Source: Nitrospira sp. (GTDB taxonomy: Bacteria; Nitrospirota; Nitrospiria; Nitrospirales; Nitrospiraceae). Taken from it: a stretch of 64,000 bases of DNA. How positions within the stretch are numbered: the stretch's first letter is position 1; each line of letters opens with the position of its first letter. Below the pieces are notes generated by a model. It saw only the letters and a program-made list of their open reading frames with translations, ran no database searches and was not told the origin of the DNA. The position numbers and the translations under genes were made by a program. Below, piece by piece: positions 59,262-64,000 of this stretch. The stretch lies in NCBI GenBank assembly GCA_029194725.1, contig JARFXQ010000001.1:124001-188000 (forward strand). The letters are read 5' to 3'.

Positions 59262-60305
59262 ATGCTCGCGACTAAAGGCTACGCGGCGATGGCCGCCAAA
59301 GAGAGATTGCAACCGTTTTCCTTCGAACGACGTGAAGTCGGTCCGCACGACGTCTTGATCACGATCTCGCATTGCGGCATCTGCCACTCAGATATCCATC
59401 AGGCTCGTAACGAGTGGGGCATCTCCCTGTTCCCAATGGTACCAGGGCACGAGATCGTCGGAACTGTCGCACAGGTCGGCACGTCCGTGACTGCCTTCAA
59501 GGTTGGTGATCGAGCCGGTGTCGGCTGCTTTGTGGATTCCTGCCGGACCTGTACGGCATGCCGCGAGGGCCTGGAACAATATTGCGACGGAGGCACACTT
59601 TGGACCTACAGTGGACAGGATAGGGCAGGCCGGATCACGCAAGGCGGCTATTCGACCCAGATCGTGGTAGACGACAAATATGTGCTCCGAATTCCCTCGG
59701 CGCTCTCGCCCGCGGGAGCGGCCCCCCTGCTCTGTGCGGGAATTACGACCTACTCTCCCCTGCGTCAATGGGGCGTCGGTCGTTATCACAAACTCGCCGT
59801 CGTCGGCCTGGGGGGTCTCGGTCACATGGCGGTAAAGATCGCCAAGGCGATGGGTACCGAGGTCACGGTGTTTAGCACATCGGAGAATAAACGGGAAGAA
59901 GCGAAGCGGCTGGGCGCTGCGAACTTTGCCGCGACATCAAGCCCTCAGACCTTTACCAAGTTCCAAGGGTACTTCCACTATGTCCTCGATACGGTTTCCG
60001 CGCCACATGATTACAATGCCTATTTGAACCTCCTCAAGACGGATGGCACCATGATCCTCGTGGGTGCACCCGAAACGCCGACTCCTGTTCAGGCGTTCTC
60101 GCTCATTTTCAAGCGACGGCGTCTCGCCGGCTCTCTCATCGGCGGGATCAAAGAAACGCAAAAGATGCTCGACTTTTGCGCGCAACATCGGATCGAGTCG
60201 GACATTGAGCTGATCCCCATCCAGCAGGTCAATGAGGCGTACGAACGGGTACTCCGTGGAGACGTGAAGTTTCGATTCGTGATCGACCTCAGTACGTTGA
60301 CCTAA
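59262..60305 (+). CDS. Zinc-dependent alcohol dehydrogenase (NADP-type, cinnamyl/YahK-like)
   Basis: 347 residues of the medium-chain dehydrogenase family. ISHCGICHSDIHQARNEWG gives the catalytic zinc Cys and the start of the fold, MVPGHEIVGTVAQVGTSV the His/Glu, and GCFVDSCRTCTACREGLEQY the structural zinc Cys cluster. The cofactor motif is VVGLGGLGHMAVKIAKAMG. It resembles broad aldehyde reductases such as YahK/Ahr, which reduce aldehydes with NADPH. A GGAG site lies upstream. Its physiological substrate is not evident. Confidence 0.93.
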   Translation: MLATKGYAAMAAKERLQPFSFERREVGPHDVLITISHCGICHSDIHQARNEWGISLFPMVPGHEIVGTVAQVGTSVTAFKVGDRAGVGCFVDSCRTCTACREGLEQYCDGGTLWTYSGQDRAGRITQGGYSTQIVVDDKYVLRIPSALSPAGAAPLLCAGITTYSPLRQWGVGRYHKLAVVGLGGLGHMAVKIAKAMGTEVTVFSTSENKREEAKRLGAANFAATSSPQTFTKFQGYFHYVLDTVSAPHDYNAYLNLLKTDGTMILVGAPETPTPVQAFSLIFKRRRLAGSLIGGIKETQKMLDFCAQHRIESDIELIPIQQVNEAYERVLRGDVKFRFVIDLSTLT

Positions 60306-60488
60306 CCCCTGGATAGCGCCGGCGCTGCCAACTCTTCGCGTGATTCGTCATGCGCATCCGCGAAGCGAACGCCTGAGCTTCAACCTCAGATTCTGTTCGG
60401 AAACTAACGGGAGACGACTGATCGCCATTCCAGACCGTTGAATTCTCCTGACCGATCACCTACAGTAGCGCCGATCGGAGCCCATGGT

Positions 60489-60845
60489 ATGGATCAAGAA
60501 TCCCTGGCGCAAATCAAACAAATTGTCACCGGAGCCACTGAAGCCCTCGAAGACCGACTTCGCCAGGAGATTCAACAGACCGAAGGCCGGCTTCGGGGAG
60601 AAGTCGAAGACGTCAAGCGACATACCGGTGTCCTGGTTGAACATCTCGAACAGAAGATCTCGCTGCTCGTGGAGGGACAACAGGCCGTTCGACAATATAT
60701 GGAAGATTTCCGCTCAGAAATGCAAAGTGGAACTAAAGAAACCCAGGCTCTCCTGCGGTTGTCGTATCAGCAACTCCATCAGCGGGTGGAGAATTTGGAG
60801 CAACGAGTTCTCGCCATCGAACATCGCTTGGGTCTCACAGTCTAA
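60489..60845 (+). CDS. Coiled-coil protein of unknown function
   Basis: 118 residues from ATG 60489. It is almost entirely heptad-like helix (EALEDRLRQEIQQTEGRLRG; EHLEQKISLLVEGQQAVRQY; RVENLEQRVLAIEHRLGLTV) with no globular domain. An in-frame TTG at 60438 is possible. Such proteins form oligomers or act as scaffolds; no partner is apparent in the neighbourhood. Confidence 0.65.
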   Translation: MDQESLAQIKQIVTGATEALEDRLRQEIQQTEGRLRGEVEDVKRHTGVLVEHLEQKISLLVEGQQAVRQYMEDFRSEMQSGTKETQALLRLSYQQLHQRVENLEQRVLAIEHRLGLTV

Positions 60846-61078
60846 CGATCCTCTTTCCTCAAGCTCTTAGCCGCTCAGCCTCTCTTCGCTGAGAAGCAGC
60901 TATCCATGCCGTCTTCAGTTTGATTGATGCCCGTATTTTTGGCGTGACAATGTGGGCCACCAGTTATTGCAAGGCGAGGAAATAGCTCAGATCTTCGTCA
61001 AGGCGCTCTCAAAGATTACACGTTTTCTGCCGAAGCACGCGAAGCCGTTCATCGCCGAGATCGCGAACAGAAGGGGGC

Positions 61079-61285
61079 TTGGAGCGATACGACTGGAATA
61101 AGGCCGTCAGAGGCCGACACACCTCCAGATTCCCGAGGAAGGCTCATGCTCTCATGATTGCTCCAGAGCGCTGGCAGCGTTTTGATACGGCCGAGGCGGT
61201 GAACGATGGCTTACGAATGCTCCTAATAATGGCCACCTTGGCAAAGAGTGAACAGCCCAAACGGAGGAAGCGAGCTATCGCTTAG
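61079..61285 (+). CDS. Antitoxin-like short protein, possibly degraded
   Basis: 68 residues. YDWNKAVRGRHTSRF and TAEAVNDGLRMLL follow the pattern of a common antitoxin-like family (usual form YDFSxGVRGKYxxRY ... SxxVNEALRxLL). The middle is altered (APERWQRFD). The segment before it, 60846-61078, holds no supported gene; no toxin partner was found beside it. Confidence 0.4.
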   Translation: MERYDWNKAVRGRHTSRFPRKAHALMIAPERWQRFDTAEAVNDGLRMLLIMATLAKSEQPKRRKRAIA

Positions 61286-61310
61286 TCCCAAACAGCTCAA
61301 ATAAAGAAAT

Positions 61311-61571
61311 TCACGGTTCCAACAGCGGAATCAGCGTCGTGTGATGTTGCTGACGCGCAAGATCCACCGGGCGTTCCCCCTCTTTTGTCTTCGCCTTTTT
61401 GTCTGCTCCGCTCTTGAGCAGCAACGTTACCACGGCGCGATGACCGTTCGCGGCCGCCCTGTGCAAGGGCGTGAAACCATCCGTCGTGGGTGCATTCACC
61501 TTCGCACCCTTCTCTAGCGGCACTGCGACGATCTCGCGATGGCCGTTCTGGGCCGCTATGTGCAGAGGATT
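61311..61571 (-). pseudogene. Ankyrin-repeat gene remnant
   Basis: The minus frame reads NPLHIAAQNGHREIVAVPLE, then TDGFTPLHRAAANGHRAVVT and LLLKSGADKKAKTKEGERPV, i.e. two to three ankyrin repeats ending at 61311. An in-frame stop at 61572-61574 precedes the first repeat, so the upstream part of the gene is lost. The region 61575-61667 has nothing else. Confidence 0.65.
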
Positions 61572-61667
61572 TCAGGCAATAGCATTCATCTAGGAATCAG
61601 TTAGTGGAAGAACACGAGGAGGTGTAAATGGCTTGTTGACTAACAATATGTACTAGGCATAAATATT

Positions 61668-61706
61668 CAGAGACTGACGTCCTACCCGCTAGACGACCCT
61701 CCAACC
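61668..61706 (-). repeat. tRNA-Gln 5'-half fragment
   Basis: Matches the intact tRNA-Gln(CUG) at 63600-63638 over 39 bases with one inserted base and one substitution, same orientation, from the anticodon arm to just outside the 5' end. The 3' half is missing. It looks like a scar of insertion or duplication. Confidence 0.65.
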
Positions 61707-61806
61707 GAGTTCCACCAGATCAATAGTCCGGCCAGACCCCATCACTGGAATCCTCTCGCATTCCACCGGGGAAGGGCTTTCATTGGTCTCGGTCAAGCTC
61801 TTGTTC

Positions 61807-62636
61807 TCACTCCGAACGCGCCGTTCGTGCGCGCGCCAGGTGCTCAAACATCGCAGCGCTGATGTCAGGGCTGCTTGGCCAATGGCCCCGCGTTTTGCCC
61901 TCGTGCGTTTGATATGTCTGTAACTGGCCAGGGTCAGGCTGCACGACATTCCCGCCGTGCAAAAACAGCAGGCCAATCTTCTCGGTCGGCATGCGCGTCA
62001 CAAACGCCTCGGCCTCGTTGAGGACTTCCCGCAGGCGGATCATGGTCGCGGCAGGGTCAATGCGCTGGTCGCTGTCGAGACGGCGGAAATCAGCGTCGGT
62101 GTATCGAGCCAGGCGGCGAATCTCGCCGATCATGCCTTCCGGGGTGAAGCCCACCGCTTTCCCAGTGGCAGCCCAAATGACCGCGCCAAGCGCGAGAATA
62201 CGTTCATGCACGGTCAACAAATCCACCACGTCACGCGGCTCCCGACGGCCATAAGCGGCGGCGACTTTATTGGTGGCGAGGTCGACCGGGTGCAAGACGT
62301 ACCCGAACGTGTCATCGCGCATCGCCGAAAAAAACCGAACTCGCTATCGACCACCCATTCAAGTCTTGTGGTCGCCTGCTCACGCGCCGCGAGCACGGCG
62401 TACATGGTTGGCTCGCGCCTGATCCATTCCAGAGCATACCCATGCTGTTCCAGCACGGCGGCATCGGTCTGTGCGGCCCTCGCCACCCGGTCTTCGCGGT
62501 CGTGAAACACATCTATATCACCTGAATAACGCGGGGCGTCCACATTGAGCGGCGTACTCCCGGCGATGTAACTTTCAGGGTCGCGGTGCGCAGCGATCAG
62601 GCGAAGAATGTCGGACTGGATTCTAGAGAGAGGCAC
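61807..62636 (-). pseudogene. AbiEii-like nucleotidyltransferase toxin gene split by a frameshift
   Basis: The first frame (from GTG 62636) carries VPLSRIQSDILRLIAAHRDP, YIAGSTPLNVDAPRYSGDID with VFHDRED (GSxxLN and DxD of the nucleotidyltransferase) and WIRREPTMYAVLAAREQATT. After a run of seven T (62334-62328) the continuation, LHPVDLATNKVAAAYGRREP with RDVVDLLTVHERILALGAVI, is in another frame. One extra T would join them. The domain resembles the nucleotidyltransferase (AbiEii/AbiGii) toxin family. The real state could be a decayed gene, a sequencing error or a frameshift site. It overlaps the small gene upstream. Confidence 0.7.
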
Positions 62637-62844
62637 GGCGGCAAGCCTTCTCAATCTGTTCAGCCAAACGCCGCGCGTCGCGGTCGCCTTCAACCCGCAA
62701 ACTCTGCGTAATCGCCAGCGCATCGGCAGGGGTAGGTTCCGCGACAGCCTTGCTACTCCATAAGGCACGCGCGCCGAACTGCTCGAAAGCGCGGCGGTAC
62801 AGCGTGGCGTAGTCCTCTGGCGTGTCGGTCGTCTCGATCGTCAT
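62623..62844 (-). CDS. Small protein preceding the nucleotidyltransferase, possible antitoxin
   Basis: 73 residues (begins MTIETTDTPEDYATLYRRAF), helical and acidic-basic mixed, ending LAEQIEKACRRASL. Its end overlaps the start of the AbiEii-like gene by about 14 bases, the usual arrangement for antitoxin-toxin pairs of this class. No known antitoxin family was recognised, so the role is inferred from position. Confidence 0.55.
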   Translation of the reverse strand: MTIETTDTPEDYATLYRRAFEQFGARALWSSKAVAEPTPADALAITQSLRVEGDRDARRLAEQIEKACRRASL

Positions 62845-63085
62845 AGGGCTGTGCTTACCATGTCTGCGCGGCTAATGCCAGCATTCATCCGGGATCATCG
62901 CTTCGAATCGCCCTCATTGCCAGTTGTCATGTTTCATGAGGAGTAAGTGCTGGAATACACACCAATGCCGGTGTTACCGTATTACAACTCTTTGTTTCAT
63001 AATCCCAATATGCACTCTTAGAGCCCCGAAGTTACGTACCTCTACGCTGCGCACATGGCACGGAGGGGCAGAGGCTACTGGATGT

Positions 63086-63283
63086 TCACCTCCCCCGATG
63101 CGCCAGCGCTTCCTCGATCTTCTTATCAGTTTTGTACTGGCTTAAGCTGTACACCGCCCAGATCGTCGCCGGAATCCAGCCAATGAGCGTGAGCTGAAGA
63201 ATCAGGCAAAGGATACCTGCGAGAGGTTTACCGATAGTGAAGAACGTGAGCCACGGAAGAAGAAAGGCTATCAATAAGCGCAT
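63086..63283 (-). CDS. YqaE/Pmp3-family small membrane protein
   Basis: 65 residues with two hydrophobic segments (LLIAFLLPWLTFFTIGKPLA and LCLILQLTLIGWIPATIWAV), the size and layout of Pmp3/YqaE proteolipids, which affect membrane potential and stress tolerance. The C-terminus is short and charged (YKTDKKIEEALAHRGR). It stands alone between the toxin-like locus and the tRNA-Gln genes. The 62845-63085 gap has no gene. Confidence 0.8.
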   Translation of the reverse strand: MRLLIAFLLPWLTFFTIGKPLAGILCLILQLTLIGWIPATIWAVYSLSQYKTDKKIEEALAHRGR

Positions 63284-63441
63284 GTCTCAACTCATCCTTG
63301 TAAGAACCACATTGAAACGACTCCTATGACTACACGTTATCGAGAACCGACCAACCAAGGCAAGAAGCGTTGCGCACATCAGGCACGTCCCAGAGCCTAA
63401 AAAGGCCAGAACCCGTGATAGGGATCTAGAAACGAGAGAAA

Positions 63442-63515
63442 TGGCTGGGGGACTAGGAATCGAACCTAGGTAGCCGGCTCCAAAGGCCGGCGTCCTACCG
63501 CTAGACGATCCCCCA
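63442..63515 (-). tRNA. tRNA-Gln (anticodon UUG)
   Basis: Minus strand TGGGGGA (63515-63509) pairs with TCCCCCA near 63446-63452, followed by G73 and encoded CCA. Anticodon stem CCGGC/GCCGG, loop CTTTGGA (anticodon TTG), and the T-arm with GGTTCGATTCC are present. Confidence 0.93.
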
Positions 63516-63561
63516 GCGCGGTACGTGGCACATCGTAATGCGGGAGCGGAGAGAGGAATTT

Positions 63562-63635
63562 TGGCTGGGGGACTAGGAATCGAACCTAGGTAGTCAGATC
63601 CAGAGACTGACGTCCTACCGCTAGACGATCCCCCA
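63562..63635 (-). tRNA. tRNA-Gln (anticodon CUG)
   Basis: Same body as the preceding tRNA, with anticodon loop CTCTGGA (anticodon CTG), stem TCAGT/TCTGA (last pair mismatched), acceptor TGGGGGA/TCCCCCA and encoded CCA at 63562-63564. The two genes are 46 bases apart in tandem. Confidence 0.92.
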
Positions 63636-63705
63636 ACCAACGTTCACAGTAATATATCGATTGCAATTCCGTCAAGATCGACGCGGGTTTGGCAGGAGAA
63701 ACCCT

Positions 63706-64000
63706 TCATCCCGTGGAGGCGCGCTCAAGCCCTTTGCGGAGGCGAAACAGGGTCCGGCCACGGCCCAGCACTTCCATCACCTCAAAGAGTCCAGGGCTTG
63801 CCGTCCGTCCGGTCAAGGCGACACGAACCGGCTGGGCCAATGCACTCATCTTGACTCCTTCTTCCTCGACCAACTTCTTGAAACTCTCTTCCCAAACCTG
63901 TTTGGAAAAGCTGGGAAACGCCTCAAAGCGCGCAAGAAGTTTGTGCAGCAAGGGAGCGACCGTGGGGGTGAGAAATTTCTTGGCTGCCTCCATATCAAAT
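63706..64000 (-). CDS. gltX: Glutamyl-tRNA synthetase, C-terminal end (partial)
   Basis: The frame runs out of the window at 64000. The 97 or so residues present match the C-terminal anticodon-binding region of GluRS (EAAKKFLTPTVAPLLHKLLA; VALTGRTASPGLFEVMEVLG with RGRTLFRLRKGLE). The final TGRTASPGLFEVMEVLG block is the familiar end of GltX. The downstream neighbours are two tRNA-Gln genes. Confidence 0.9.
   Translation of the reverse strand, partial: FDMEAAKKFLTPTVAPLLHKLLARFEAFPSFSKQVWEESFKKLVEEEGVKMSALAQPVRVALTGRTASPGLFEVMEVLGRGRTLFRLRKGLERASTG

Overview
The window is chromosomal DNA from a moderately GC-rich Gram-negative bacterium. The gene content suggests Nitrospira or a relative (phylum Nitrospirota): a bacterial deoxyhypusine-synthase-like protein beside a pyruvoyl arginine decarboxylase and agmatinase, multiple TolC-family proteins, an RND pump, and separate glnS and gltX. 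The taxonomic call is inference from gene content, not from a marker gene.

Layout. 0-17 kb is mostly housekeeping: an M16 peptidase pair, a HAD phosphatase, a secreted barnase-type RNase with its barstar-type inhibitor, hemL, a secreted SNase-type nuclease, a broken IS1182-like transposase, maf, a DUS tRNA-dihydrouridine synthase, an MNIO/DUF692 protein, a CBS-PilZ protein, a LOG protein, a DHH phosphoesterase, rhomboid and purEK. 17.5-26.6 kb is an export locus read leftwards: three tandem TolC-like proteins, an ABC transporter with a badly degenerate ATPase domain, and a HlyD-type adaptor. It is divergent from a LysR/NhaR-type regulator with a clear T-N11-A operator. 26.6-32.9 kb holds rluF, a MITE-like nested inverted repeat and a leftward polyamine gene group (deoxyhypusine-synthase-like, DsbA-like, zinc ribbon, aldehyde dehydrogenase, arginine decarboxylase, agmatinase). 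33.4-40.4 kb carries an RND pump with two paralogous adaptors.

42.54-55.04 kb is a 12.5 kb integrative element in a tRNA-Glu gene, bounded by a perfect 46-bp direct repeat of the tRNA 3' half. Its right arm has a tyrosine integrase, an excisionase-like protein, a TOPRIM/ATPase replication protein whose 3' end carries about a dozen ATCGTTGA iterons around a hairpin, a MerR-type HTH protein, a serine recombinase and an RHH repressor with a palindromic operator between its -35 and -10. Its left arm holds small unknown proteins, a duplicated zinc-ribbon module and many copies of ATGATTTCG. No capsid, tail or conjugation genes are visible, so it looks like a satellite or cryptic plasmid-like integrative element. 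The integrase stop codon lies inside the tRNA, so excision would change the protein's C-terminus. A third, decayed tRNA-Glu fragment at 41.73 kb points to an older insertion at the same site.

55-64 kb returns to chromosomal genes (glnS, yacG, alcohol dehydrogenase), then debris (antitoxin-like ORF, ankyrin remnant, tRNA-Gln fragment, frameshifted AbiEii-like toxin gene), two tRNA-Gln genes and the end of gltX.
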